A stretch of DNA of 63,067 bases from an uncultured Oscillospiraceae bacterium (GCA_910588135.1 CAJUOT010000012.1:1-63067), one strand, 5' to 3'; shown: positions 31,438 through 39,845, counted from the stretch's first letter. Made by a program: numbers and translations. The notes: generated by a model not told the origin, from the sequence alone.

Positions 31438-31484
31438 AGGCCCGGGGCTTTCCCTTGACAGGGAGGGCCCCGGGCCTTTATAAT
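31438..31484 (+). promoter_or_regulatory. Overlapping terminator hairpin and mnmA promoter
   Basis: TTGACA (31455-31460), 18 nt, TATAAT (31479-31484). The whole element is also a long hairpin: AGGCCCGGGGC (31438-31448) pairs with GCCCCGGGCCT (31467-31477), and TCCCT pairs with AGGGA inside, so the -35 lies at the hairpin tip and the -10 is the T/A tail. The same bases can end the upstream operon and start mnmA. Confidence 0.75.
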
Positions 31485-31513
31485 CTTGCCATCAAAACCG
31501 GGGGTGCGGGGAT

Positions 31514-32563
31514 ATGGAGAAAAACAAGCGGGTGCTGGTGGCCATGAGCGGGGGGGTGGACTCCAGCGTGGCGCTGTACCTCCTGCGGGAGCAGGGGTAT
31601 GAGTGCGTGGGGGCCACCATGGCGCTGTTCGGCGGCCAGCCGGGGGACGTGGAGGACGCCAGGGACGCGGCCCGCCGCATGGGCGTCCCCCATCATGTGC
31701 TGGACTTCTCGGCGGAGTTTGACCGGCAGGTCATCCGGCCCTTTGTGGACGCCTATGAGCGGGGGGAGACCCCAAACCCCTGCGTGCTGTGCAACCGGGC
31801 GCTGAAGTTCGGGCTGCTGCTGGACAGCGCGGAAAAGCTGGGCTGCGGCCGTCTGGCCACCGGCCATTACGCGCGGATTCTGGAGGACGGGGCGGGGGGC
31901 TTCCGGCTGGCCAGGGCCGCCGATCCGGGCCGGGACCAGAGCTATGTGCTCTACCCCATCCCCAGGGAGGGGCTGGGCCGGGTGCTGTTTCCCCTGGGCG
32001 GGCTGGACAAGGCCCGGGTGCGGGAGATTGCGGCGGCCCAGGGCTTTTCCAGCGCCCACAAGGGCGACAGCCAGGACATCTGCTTCATCCCGGACGGGGA
32101 CTACCTGTCCTTTATGGAGCGCTATACCGGGAAAACCTACCCGGATGGGGACATTGTGGACCTGGAGGGGCGGGTGGTGGGCCGCCACCGGGGGGCGGCG
32201 GGGCTCACCATCGGCCAGCGCCGGGGGGTGGGCGTTTCTTCGGCAGGGCGCATCTACGTGTGCTCCAAGTGCATGGAGGAGAACACCGTCACCGTGGGTC
32301 CGGAGGAGGCGCTGTACTCCACCGGCTGTACCGCGGTGGACTGGAACTGGCTCATCGCGCCCCCGGCCGGGCCGTTCGAGGCCCTGGCCAAGACCCGCTA
32401 CCGTCAGAGGGAGCAGCCGGTGCGGGTGATCCCGGAGGGGGACGCTGTGCATCTGGAATTTGCCCTGCCCCAGCGGGCGGTGACCCCGGGGCAGGCGGCG
32501 GTGGTGTACGATGCCGGCGGCACGGTGCTGGGCGGCGGCGTCATCACCGGCGTGGTGAAATAA
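31514..32563 (+). CDS. mnmA: tRNA-uridine 2-sulfurtransferase MnmA
   Basis: A 349-residue enzyme that thiolates U34 of the Lys, Glu and Gln tRNAs. It has the PP-loop MSGGVDSS (11-18), NPCVLCN with catalytic Cys93, GDSQDICFI with Cys190 for the persulfide, and the beta-barrel C-terminus (GLTIGQRRGVG, KTRYRQREQPV). Length is normal. It is preceded by its own promoter and followed by a strong hairpin, so it is monocistronic. No cysteine desulfurase is adjacent. Confidence 0.95.
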   Translation: MEKNKRVLVAMSGGVDSSVALYLLREQGYECVGATMALFGGQPGDVEDARDAARRMGVPHHVLDFSAEFDRQVIRPFVDAYERGETPNPCVLCNRALKFGLLLDSAEKLGCGRLATGHYARILEDGAGGFRLARAADPGRDQSYVLYPIPREGLGRVLFPLGGLDKARVREIAAAQGFSSAHKGDSQDICFIPDGDYLSFMERYTGKTYPDGDIVDLEGRVVGRHRGAAGLTIGQRRGVGVSSAGRIYVCSKCMEENTVTVGPEEALYSTGCTAVDWNWLIAPPAGPFEALAKTRYRQREQPVRVIPEGDAVHLEFALPQRAVTPGQAAVVYDAGGTVLGGGVITGVVK

Positions 32564-32568
32564 AAAGG

Positions 32569-32598
32569 CCTGGGCGCGCCGGGAGGCGCGCCCAGGTT
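32569..32598. terminator. Terminator between mnmA and the DUF362 gene
   Basis: A 12-bp perfect stem (CCTGGGCGCGCC) with a GGGA loop, between convergent genes. Confidence 0.8.
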
Positions 32599-32605
32599 CC
32601 AACGC

Positions 32606-33469
32606 TCAATCCATCTCGATCAGGTCATATTCCCGGCTGCCGATGCCCAGTTCCGCGGCGGCCTCCACGGTGTGGACGCCGTGGAGCGACTCGATGCGCT
32701 CAATCAGGTCAGCCTTGCCGGGGTCGCCGGAGGCATATACCAGATCCAGGCAGGCCTGGTCCAGCGCCACGGGGTCCAGGGACGCCAGGATGCCGATGTC
32801 GCCGATTTTGGGGTCGGCGGCCACAGCGCAGCAGTCGCAGTCCACGGACATATTTTTCATCACGTTGAGATAGGCGACTTTACCCTGGAAGCGGTGGTGG
32901 ACGGTCCAGGCGGCGTCCGCCATGGCCTCCAGGAAGGAGTCGTGGTCGGCATCCCAGAACTTGTCCATGTCCCCCGCGCCGTGGATATACTGCTTTCCCC
33001 GGGAGGAGGCGATGCCGATGGAGATGTTTTTCAGCGCCCCGCCAAAGCCGCCCATGGGGTGGCCCTTGAAGTGGCTGAGCACCAGCAGGGAGTCGTAGCG
33101 GGCCAGATTGGCGCCCACGAAGTTCTTCTGGATGACCTTGCCGCCGGGGACGGGCAGCTCCATGTCGGCGGTCTCGTCCATGATGTCCACCGGGGCGGCG
33201 GCGGACCAGCCGTGGAGGTCCATGGTGTGCCGGTGGGCATCCGTGGTGTTGCGCCCGCCGTCATAGGCGGTGTTGCACTCCACAATGGTGCCGCCCACCT
33301 TGTCGATCATGGGCTTCATGAAATCGGGGCGCAGGAAATTCTGGTTGCCCGGCTCGCCGGAGTGGAGCTTGACGGCCACATTGCCGGGGAGCTGGACGCC
33401 CAGGGCGTCGTACAGGCGCAGCATGGCCTGGGGGGACAGGTCGCGGGTGAAGTAAACGGTGGATTTCAT
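32606..33469 (-). CDS. DUF362 domain protein
   Basis: A 287-residue protein of the DUF362 family, with VAVKLHSGEPGNQNFLRPDF, the conserved GGTIVECNTAYDGGR, SHFKGHPMGGFGGALKNISIG and LDPVALDQACLDLVY. Many DUF362 proteins carry a C-terminal 2x[4Fe-4S] ferredoxin domain; this one has none, only a Cys cluster CDCCAVA around residue 215. The family is tied to iron-sulfur or redox metabolism without a proven reaction. The ATG at 33469 has a GAGGACC site upstream. It is monocistronic. Confidence 0.85.
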   Translation of the reverse strand: MKSTVYFTRDLSPQAMLRLYDALGVQLPGNVAVKLHSGEPGNQNFLRPDFMKPMIDKVGGTIVECNTAYDGGRNTTDAHRHTMDLHGWSAAAPVDIMDETADMELPVPGGKVIQKNFVGANLARYDSLLVLSHFKGHPMGGFGGALKNISIGIASSRGKQYIHGAGDMDKFWDADHDSFLEAMADAAWTVHHRFQGKVAYLNVMKNMSVDCDCCAVAADPKIGDIGILASLDPVALDQACLDLVYASGDPGKADLIERIESLHGVHTVEAAAELGIGSREYDLIEMD

Positions 33470-33547
33470 AGTGGTCCTCCTCGTGATTGATGAACAGTCT
33501 CAGCAGTATCTTACCCCAAGGAGGGGCGTTCGTCAAGGGGATGGCCA

Positions 33548-33576
33548 TTGTATTCGGCCGCGTGCCGTATTATAAT
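33548..33576 (+). promoter_or_regulatory. Promoter of the M20 amidohydrolase
   Basis: TTGTAT, 17 nt, TATAAT. Confidence 0.6.
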
Positions 33577-33637
33577 GGGGTGGAGTTCAGAAATACGCCG
33601 TCCCGGCGGACCGCCGGGGTGGGAGGGGGAAGGACAG

Positions 33638-34702
33638 ATGGAGCTTGCGGAGGTACGCGCCCTGCGGCAGACCCTGCACGGCTGCCCGGAGCGCTCCGGA
33701 CAGGAGGAGCGGACCCGGGCGGTGCTGATGGAGTTTTTGGCGGGGCGCGCCGGACTGGAGCTGTACCCCTGCGGGGCGGGGTTTTACGCCGCCCGCCGGG
33801 AGCCGGCGGGGGACAGGCCCTCAATCGCCCTCCGGGCGGACTACGACGCGCTGGCGCTGCCCGGAGGGGGCGCGGCCCACCTGTGCGGCCACGACGGGCA
33901 CGCCGCCGCCCTGTGCGGCGCGGCTCTATCCGTGGAGGGGGAGACCCTGGGCAGGGATGTGTTTTTCCTCTTCCAGCCGGCGGAGGAGACCGGGGCGGGG
34001 GCTCTGGGGTGCCGGGAGCTCTTTGCGCGGGAGCGGGTGGACCAGATCTACGGGGCCCACAACCTGCCAGGGGTCCCTCTGGGGCAGGTTGTCACCCGGG
34101 CGGGGACCTTTGCCTGCGCCTCTCAGGGGGTGATCCTGTCCTTTCTGGGGCGGCCTACCCACGCCGCCTATCCGGAGCACGGCCTGTCGCCGGCCCAGGG
34201 GGTGGGGCGGCTGCTGTGCGCCCTGCCGGAGCTGGCCCGGCCTGACCGGTACGGGGGCATGACGCTGTGCACCGTCATCGGGGCGGAGATGGGCGGGCGG
34301 TCCTTTGGCACGGCTGCCGCCCAGGCGGAGGTGCGCCTCACCCTCCGGGCCGAGCGGGACCAGGACCTGGAGGCGCTCTTTGAGGCGATTCTCCAGCTCG
34401 CCGGCTCTCTGGCGCAGGAGTACGGGCTGGCGTTTGGCCACCGGGTTCAGGATGTGTTCCCCGCCACCGTGAATCACGCCGGCTGCGCCCGGCGGGTGCT
34501 GGAGCTGTGCGGGGGCCGGGAGTTGAAAACCCCCATGCGCTGGAGCGAGGACTTCGGCCACTACCTGCGCGGCTGCCCCGGCGCGTTTTTCGGGATTGGG
34601 GCGGGGGAGGACTGCCCGCCCCTCCACACCGGGGAATACCAGTATCCCGACGCTTTGCTGGGGCCGGCCGTGGCCGCTTTCCGGACCATTCTGAGGGGCT
34701 GA
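33638..34702 (+). CDS. M20 family amidohydrolase/metallopeptidase
   Basis: A 354-residue zinc hydrolase of peptidase family M20D (IAL/hippurate hydrolase group). Metal-site motifs are CGHDGHAAAL, FLFQPAEETGAGA and YGAHNLPGVPLGQ. A dimerisation domain lies at about 165-270 (GRPTHAAYPEHG). The protein starts with the ATG at 33638 after GAAGGACAG. It would cleave an N-acylated amino acid or a similar amide. It is about 30 residues shorter than typical family members of 380-400 aa. It has its own promoter, and GC-rich sequence follows. Confidence 0.85.
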   Translation: MELAEVRALRQTLHGCPERSGQEERTRAVLMEFLAGRAGLELYPCGAGFYAARREPAGDRPSIALRADYDALALPGGGAAHLCGHDGHAAALCGAALSVEGETLGRDVFFLFQPAEETGAGALGCRELFARERVDQIYGAHNLPGVPLGQVVTRAGTFACASQGVILSFLGRPTHAAYPEHGLSPAQGVGRLLCALPELARPDRYGGMTLCTVIGAEMGGRSFGTAAAQAEVRLTLRAERDQDLEALFEAILQLAGSLAQEYGLAFGHRVQDVFPATVNHAGCARRVLELCGGRELKTPMRWSEDFGHYLRGCPGAFFGIGAGEDCPPLHTGEYQYPDALLGPAVAAFRTILRG

Positions 34703-35038
34703 GGGGAGGCGGGGAGTGCCCTGAGCGGGAAGGGAAACGGGAATATGTTGGAGCGCGGGGCGGGCGGGGACAGCCGCCCGCCGCCCGATGGGAAAAACAG
34801 CCTGTGAAATTTTGCTTGTGTTTCCCCGCGGCATCCGCTATAATTGCGGTATTGGAGGGAGTGCGGACGCGGGAACGGGGCCGCCGGACAGTCGGCGGCC
34901 GATTTTGCGCCCCATATCTTGCAAGATATTTAATATAAAGTGCCAGATATAACAGAACGGTTTTCCCGGGAGAATTCCGGCCCTTTTTGGAACAAGAAGG
35001 AGGCCGGCCCCGCCTCAGGCGGAACCGGCCTCCCCGGA
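34703..35038. other. Intergenic region with candidate small RNA, palindrome and terminator
   Basis: No protein gene. On the plus strand TTGTGT, 17 nt, TATAAT (34816-34844) is followed about 40 nt later by a GGCCGCCG/CGGCGGCC hairpin (34879-34900) and ATTTT, so a 55-60 nt RNA is possible. A perfect 16-bp palindrome ATATCTTGCAAGATAT lies at 34914-34929. At about 35003-35035 a two-tier stem (GGAGGCCGG/CCGGCCTCC with CCGCC/GGCGG inside) probably ends the minus-strand GntR gene. Confidence 0.45.
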
Positions 35039-35695
35039 TCAATCGCTGTGCCGCAGCTCTTCCAGGTGGCGGAGGATGTCCGGCCGGGCCCGCTGCGCGT
35101 TTTCCTCCAAAGCGCGGCAGATGTCCGCTTCGCTGTTTTCCCGCACGCCCTGGAGAATGCGCCGGAACTCCGCGTCCTCCTTCCGGTGGCCCCGCCAGGT
35201 GCAGTACAGGTACCGCAGCAAAAGCTGCTGGCCCTGGATGGCGATCATGCTCCGGTCCAGGCGGCCGTTCCCGCAGTGGTGGTAAAACACCCCGATCAGC
35301 TCGTGGACCGCCTGAACCTCCTCCCGGGCATGGCCTGCCCGGCAGTACCGGCCCAGCTGCTCCTCGACCTCCCGGTATATCCGCTCCCGGTCCCCCCGCC
35401 GCAGGGACAGGCGCACCGCCTCCTTTTGAAGGGCGAACGCCAGCTCCTGAATCTCCTGTACGTCATGGCCGCTGAGGGTGAGGATCGTGGCCCCCACGTT
35501 GTTTTCGTAGGTCATCAGCCCCTCCTGGGTCAGGCGGTTCACCGCCTCACGGATGGGCGTGCAGCTCACCCCCAGCTCCGCCTGCAGCTCATTGACATTC
35601 ACACGGCTCCCCAACGGGAGCCGCAGGGTGATGATGCTCTCCCGCAGCTGCTGATAGACCTGGTCTACCAGGGATTCTTTTTTGATCTGCGCCAT
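35039..35695 (-). CDS. GntR/FadR-family regulator (FCD type)
   Basis: A 218-residue regulator. A GntR winged helix at about 8-72 (LVDQVYQQLRESIITLRLPLGSR, VSCTPIREAVNRLTQEGL) is followed by an FCD-type all-helical ligand domain. Its metal-binding histidines may be those in VQAVHELIGVFYHHCGN. The ATG at 35695 has GGAGG at 8 nt; the very long upstream frame is antisense to ptb. It is divergent from ptb-buk, so it probably controls them and itself. FCD regulators usually sense carboxylic acids. Confidence 0.88.
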   Translation of the reverse strand: MAQIKKESLVDQVYQQLRESIITLRLPLGSRVNVNELQAELGVSCTPIREAVNRLTQEGLMTYENNVGATILTLSGHDVQEIQELAFALQKEAVRLSLRRGDRERIYREVEEQLGRYCRAGHAREEVQAVHELIGVFYHHCGNGRLDRSMIAIQGQQLLLRYLYCTWRGHRKEDAEFRRILQGVRENSEADICRALEENAQRARPDILRHLEELRHSD

Positions 35696-35736
35696 ACCGT
35701 ATGCCTCCGCTCCAAGGAAATATCTGCTTGACCTAC

Positions 35737-35765
35737 AGTTTACCAAATTTTCCGCCCCAAAACAA
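35737..35765 (-). promoter_or_regulatory. Promoter of the GntR regulator with overlapping dyad
   Basis: Minus-strand TTGTTT, 17 nt, TAAACT. The -10 lies inside TTGGTAAACTGTAGGTCAA, an imperfect inverted repeat with TTG/CAA ends and a plausible self-operator. Its plus-strand face may also control ptb. Confidence 0.5.
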
Positions 35766-35824
35766 GGCTCCGCGCCGTTTTTGCGCGAAAAGATACCGCC
35801 TGATGACAGAAAGGAGAACATCAT

Positions 35825-36730
35825 ATGGGTTTCAAAACGTTTGACGAGCTGATTGCCAGCCAGAAGGGCCGCGCCGCCCCGGTCCGGATGGCGGTGGCCG
35901 CCGCGGAGGACGAGCACACGCTGGAGGCCGCGCTCCGCGCCCGCCGGGAGGGGATTGCCCACCCGGTTCTGATCGGCGGTCGGGAGGCGGTCAACGCGGC
36001 CCTCTCCCGCCTGGGGGAGCAGGCCGCCCCCGAGGATATCCTGGATGTCCCCGACGGCGGGGAAGCCGCCCGGGTGGCCGTAGGGCTGATCCGGGAGGGG
36101 AAGGCGGACTTCCTGCTGAAGGGCAGGCTGGACACCTCCGCGCTGCTGCGGCCCGTGGTGGACAAGGAGTCCGGCCTGAGCGCCGGGGGCGTCATGAGCC
36201 ACTTTACCATGTTCCAGCTGCCCACCTACCACAAGCTGCTGGCCGCCGTAGACGGCGGCATGGTGACCTATCCCACCCTGGAGCAGAAGCGGGCCATCAT
36301 TTTGAACTCCGTGGGGGTGCTGCGCACCCTGGGCTGCGAGACGCCCAAGGTGGGCGTGCTCGCCTGCGTGGAGAAGGTGAACCCGAAAATGCCCGAGACC
36401 GTGGAGGCCGACGCCCTCAAGCGGATGAACCGGGATGGCCGGCTGCCCGGCTGCCTGGTGGAGGGGCCCATCTCCTATGACTGCGCGGTTGACCGGGAAA
36501 TCGCGGAGCAAAAGGGATTTGACAGCCCCTGCGCCGGGGACTGCGACATCCTGATTGCCCCCAATATCCACGCGGGCAATATCATGGGCAAGGTGTTCAC
36601 CGTCACCTGCAAAGCCCCTATGGCGGGCTTTATCGTGGGGGCGAAGTGCCCCATCGCCATGACCAGCCGGGGCTCGTCCCCCCGGGAAAAATATCTGTCC
36701 ATTGTCATTTCCGCCGCCGCCGCCCGCTGA
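35825..36730 (+). CDS. ptb: Phosphate butyryltransferase-type enzyme
   Basis: A 301-residue phosphate acyltransferase that converts an acyl-CoA plus phosphate into acyl-phosphate. Features are AAAEDEHTLEAALRARREGI, ADFLLKGRLDTSALLRPVVD, GVMSHFTMFQLPTYHKLL and DILIAPNIHAGNIMGKVF. Length equals the Ptb norm. AAAGGAG precedes the ATG. The butyrate kinase gene follows after 13 nt. Substrate range (butyryl, isobutyryl, propionyl or isovaleryl) cannot be read from sequence. Confidence 0.9.
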   Translation: MGFKTFDELIASQKGRAAPVRMAVAAAEDEHTLEAALRARREGIAHPVLIGGREAVNAALSRLGEQAAPEDILDVPDGGEAARVAVGLIREGKADFLLKGRLDTSALLRPVVDKESGLSAGGVMSHFTMFQLPTYHKLLAAVDGGMVTYPTLEQKRAIILNSVGVLRTLGCETPKVGVLACVEKVNPKMPETVEADALKRMNRDGRLPGCLVEGPISYDCAVDREIAEQKGFDSPCAGDCDILIAPNIHAGNIMGKVFTVTCKAPMAGFIVGAKCPIAMTSRGSSPREKYLSIVISAAAAR

Positions 36731-36743
36731 AAGGAGAATCCAG

Positions 36744-37817
36744 ATGGAGAGGCTTTTGATTCTGAACCCCGGCTCCACCTCCACCAAGATCGCTGTCTAT
36801 GAGGACGAGACCCCCGTGCTCAGCCAGTCGATCACCCACTCCGCCCAGGAGCTGGCCCCCTATGCCCGGGTGACGGACCAGTATGAGTTCCGCAAGGGGC
36901 TGGTGATCCAGGCGCTGGAGACCCGGGGCATCGGGCTGGGGAGCCTGACGGGCATCGTCTCCCGGGGAGGGCCGCTGGGGCCCATCCAGGCCGGCGCCTA
37001 CGAGGTGAACGAGGACATGGTCTGGCAGCTTCGCTTCGCGCCCCAGCAGGAGCACGCCTCCAGCGTGGGGGCCCTCATCGCCTATGCCCTCAGCCGGGAG
37101 CTGGGCATACCTGCCTTTATTTACGACGGCGTCTCCGTGGACGAGATGCTGGAGCTCTACCGCGTCACCGGCCTGACCTCCATGCGCCGCCGGGGGCTGG
37201 GCCACAATTTGAACACCCGGGCGGCCGCCCTGCGGTACGCCGGGGAGCGCGGCGTGCGCTATCAGGACGTCACCGTCATCGTGGCCCACCTGGGGGGCGG
37301 CATCTCGGTCAACCTCCACACCGGGGGAAAAATCGTGGACTTCATCAGCGACGACGAGGGGCCCTTCTCCCCGGAGCGCTCCGGCGGCCTGCCCCTGTTC
37401 TTTACCATCGACCAGTGCTACAGCGGCATTCCGAAGGCTGAACTGATGCGGCAGTGCAGGCGCTCCGGCGGCCTGATGGCCCATCTGGGCACCACGGACA
37501 CCCGGGAGGTGGAGCGGATGATACAGAACGGCGACAGCCACGCCAAGCTGGTCTATGACGCCATGATTGTGAACATCTCCAAAAACATTGCCAAGCTGGC
37601 CCCGGACGTGGACGGCAGGGTGGACGCCATCCTCCTCACCGGGGGAATCGCCCACTCCCGGTACGTCACCGGGGAGATCACCCGGCAGGTGGGGTGGATC
37701 GCCCCGGTGGTGGTCTATCCCGGCGAAAACGAGATGCTGGCCCTGGCCCAGGGGGGGCTCCGGGTCCTCCGCGGGGAGGAGCGGGCCAGAACCTATCATC
37801 GCGTACCCCAGGGCTGA
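36744..37817 (+). CDS. buk: Butyrate kinase-type enzyme
   Basis: A 357-residue acetate/butyrate kinase family member that transfers the acyl-phosphate group to ADP. Signatures are LILNPGSTSTKIAVYEDE, SRGGPLGPIQAG, GHNLNTRAAALRYA, VIVAHLGGGISVNLH and ILLTGGIAHSRYV. The ATG at 36744 follows AAAGGAGAA. It forms an operon with ptb for substrate-level ATP formation. Many gut Oscillospiraceae make butyrate through But instead, so a Ptb-Buk pair here may serve branched or amino-acid-derived acids. Confidence 0.92.
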   Translation: MERLLILNPGSTSTKIAVYEDETPVLSQSITHSAQELAPYARVTDQYEFRKGLVIQALETRGIGLGSLTGIVSRGGPLGPIQAGAYEVNEDMVWQLRFAPQQEHASSVGALIAYALSRELGIPAFIYDGVSVDEMLELYRVTGLTSMRRRGLGHNLNTRAAALRYAGERGVRYQDVTVIVAHLGGGISVNLHTGGKIVDFISDDEGPFSPERSGGLPLFFTIDQCYSGIPKAELMRQCRRSGGLMAHLGTTDTREVERMIQNGDSHAKLVYDAMIVNISKNIAKLAPDVDGRVDAILLTGGIAHSRYVTGEITRQVGWIAPVVVYPGENEMLALAQGGLRVLRGEERARTYHRVPQG

Positions 37818-37845
37818 CCCCCTGCGCCCGCCCCAAACCAGAACA

Positions 37846-37887
37846 CGCCCGCACCGGCACAGGGTCTCGGCCGGTGCGGGCGCTTTT
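37846..37887. terminator. Terminator between buk and the large regulator gene
   Basis: A 13-bp perfect stem (CGCCCGCACCGGC) with an 11-nt loop and CTTTTG. It is convergent. Confidence 0.85.
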
Positions 37888-37910
37888 GCGGTCCGGCTTG
37901 CGGGCGGGGC

Positions 37911-39434
37911 TCAGCCGTCCTCCTCGGAAGGGCTCTGCTTGGCGGCGGAGAACTCCTCCGAGAGGGAGACGCTGAAACGCATATAGTCCAGCAGGTCCTC
38001 CGTGCCGGTGTCGATGACATAGCGGTTGGCCGCCACCTGCTCGAAATACTGGCGGAACAGCTCGATATCCTCCATATGCCCCAGCTTGTGGTAGCAGAAC
38101 TGGGTGGACGGCCCCAGAATCGCCTTTTCAAAGATGACCTCGCTGGAGCTGGCGAAGAACGACACCCCGTACCGCAGCTGGTGGACGGAGGAGGCGATGT
38201 CGTCGATCATCCGGATGCGGATTCCGGGGTTTTCCTGCAAAATACCGTCCAGATGGTTTACATGGGCCGCGCGCTGGCCGGCGGTCAGAGTGAATTTCCG
38301 CTGCTCCAGGTAGAGGTTTCCCGTTTGAAGATATTCCAGCAGGCAGGACTTGAACAAAATGATGTTGATGCTGCTGTGCCTCGTCTTCTGTTCCCAGATC
38401 CGGGAGAGCATTTTCAGGTGGACGCGGCATTCAATGTCCTTTTCCTCCTGCGCCGGAACGGATTCGATGAGCTCGTCGATCACCTCCGGCGGGAGGAACA
38501 GGGCGGGAGCGCCGCAGATAAAGATTTGAATGTCCTTCTGGGTGTAAAAGTCGATCCAGGTGTTGGTTTTCACCAGCGTCTGCGCGTTCAGCGGGAACAG
38601 GAAGCGGGGCAGGCGGCGGAACAGGGAGGAGCAGTACTCGCTGAGAGCGGCGGTCACCTCGTCCTCATAGCTGTAGCAGCAGGAGAGGATGCCGTCCCCC
38701 TCCAGGGCCAGCTGGAGGGCCGCGACGCCCTTGATTACAATGATTCCGCTCCCCGATGGGGGGCCGTTGTTGCAGAACAGGGTGACCCTGGGGGCGTTGG
38801 CCACGCTGAAGGTCTTGATCACGTGGTCAAAGTAGGTGTCCTTGTCCCCCCGGAACACCTCGAGATCCACCACCTGGTCCAGGCTGGCGGAGAGGTTCAT
38901 CAGGCTGCACTGCTCAAAGAGGGACACCAGCTGGTCGCCGAAGATGCGGTACAGGTCCACAGAGGAGAGAATTTCAATCTTTTTGGCTTTGCTGTTGGCG
39001 GCTTTGAGCACCGCGCTTTTCATCAGGGCGATGATATCCGGCTTTTTGAACAGGAACGCGCCCTCCAGGGATTTCCGCGGGAGCCCTTTCACGCTGCTGG
39101 CGCTCTCGGCGTACCGGAGGCAGAGGAGCTGGAACAGCGCGGCGTCCAGGGCCTCCCTCAGCTCGGCCTCCCCCAGGCCGCCGTTGTAGTGATGCCCGAT
39201 GATGTTGGCGATAATCTGCTGGTTGGGGTGGCTGGAGAGCTGCCCGGCAAAAAACTCGGCCATATTTTTATGGATATGGTCCGTGGCCCGTTCAGAGGGG
39301 AGGCGGCTTCCCGTCAGCCATTTGCTGACATAAGTGATGTCGTATCCCAGCCGGTCGGCCAGAGCACCCACCCTGACATCCGCCGCGTTGAGCAGAAAGC
39401 GGATAAACTCACCATACTGATTGCCTTCAGCCAT
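37911..39434 (-). CDS. Large helix-turn-helix regulator, novel architecture
   Basis: A 507-residue protein. Residues about 8-45 look like an XRE-type helix-turn-helix (ADVRVGALADRLGYDITYVS, then KWLTGSRLPSE). The remaining 460 residues match no family I recognise: mixed alpha/beta with a central TLFCNNGPPSGSGIIVIKG, no transmembrane helix and no catalytic motif. The ATG at 39434 has GGAGGGG upstream. It is divergent from the opp/NIF3/PLP operon, and the shared gap is rich in TGTCAA half-sites, one of which is its own -35. It probably controls that operon in response to an intracellular ligand. Confidence 0.8.
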   Translation of the reverse strand: MAEGNQYGEFIRFLLNAADVRVGALADRLGYDITYVSKWLTGSRLPSERATDHIHKNMAEFFAGQLSSHPNQQIIANIIGHHYNGGLGEAELREALDAALFQLLCLRYAESASSVKGLPRKSLEGAFLFKKPDIIALMKSAVLKAANSKAKKIEILSSVDLYRIFGDQLVSLFEQCSLMNLSASLDQVVDLEVFRGDKDTYFDHVIKTFSVANAPRVTLFCNNGPPSGSGIIVIKGVAALQLALEGDGILSCCYSYEDEVTAALSEYCSSLFRRLPRFLFPLNAQTLVKTNTWIDFYTQKDIQIFICGAPALFLPPEVIDELIESVPAQEEKDIECRVHLKMLSRIWEQKTRHSSINIILFKSCLLEYLQTGNLYLEQRKFTLTAGQRAAHVNHLDGILQENPGIRIRMIDDIASSVHQLRYGVSFFASSSEVIFEKAILGPSTQFCYHKLGHMEDIELFRQYFEQVAANRYVIDTGTEDLLDYMRFSVSLSEEFSAAKQSPSEEDG

Positions 39435-39462
39435 GGTTGACCCCTCCTTTCCGAATGCCCTT

Positions 39463-39540
39463 ATTTTAGTCCAAAAGACAACGTCTGTCAATTCGTCCCA
39501 AAACGGATTGTCAAATTGACACAGGTTGACATCCGTTTTG
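39463..39540. promoter_or_regulatory. Regulator promoter and 40-bp inverted repeat
   Basis: The minus-strand promoter is TTGACA (complement of 39487-39492), 18 nt, TAAAAT (complement of 39463-39468). Next to it lies an inverted repeat, 39501-39540, with ends AAAACGGAT/ATCCGTTTT and inner TGTCAA/TTGACA half-sites. It is a strong operator candidate. Confidence 0.65.
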
Positions 39541-39723
39541 CCGCGCCGCCGGGCCCCCGCTTCCCGCCCCTTTGCCGAAAAAACGCGGCTGTTCCTGGCG
39601 CGCCGGCTGGAACAGCCCTGCAAATGCCCCGTTTTTCCCGGAATCTCATGAATTGCGAGGGGGAACAGGGGCGAAATGGCGGACAGTTCCGCGGAGGGCG
39701 CGCCGGCGGCCCAGCTTTGTGTT
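39541..39723. other. Spacer between operator region and opp promoter
   Basis: GC-rich sequence of about 180 bp. It has a plus-strand open frame that runs on into oppB but carries no ribosome site. I see no gene or clear element. Confidence 0.4.
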
Positions 39724-39768
39724 TGTCAATCCAAGGCGCTTGCTGTCAACCCGGAGGGGTGCTATCCT
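39724..39768 (+). promoter_or_regulatory. Promoter of the opp-NIF3 operon with two TGTCAA sites
   Basis: TTGCTG (39740-39745), 17 nt, TATCCT (39763-39768). Two TGTCAA sites at 39724 and 39744, exactly 20 bp apart, flank and overlap the -35. The same hexamer recurs near the divergent regulator gene. Confidence 0.55.
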
Positions 39769-39845
39769 TAGTCATTATAACATGGCGGGAGTATTTGAAT
39801 AGGGAGAGAGCAAACAGCGCATATACAATTGTGAGGAGGAGCGGT

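Noticed and set aside
35696..36787. Long N-terminal extension of the GntR regulator
   Set aside because: It is antisense to ptb and lacks a ribosome site; the ATG at 35695 has GGAGG at the right distance.
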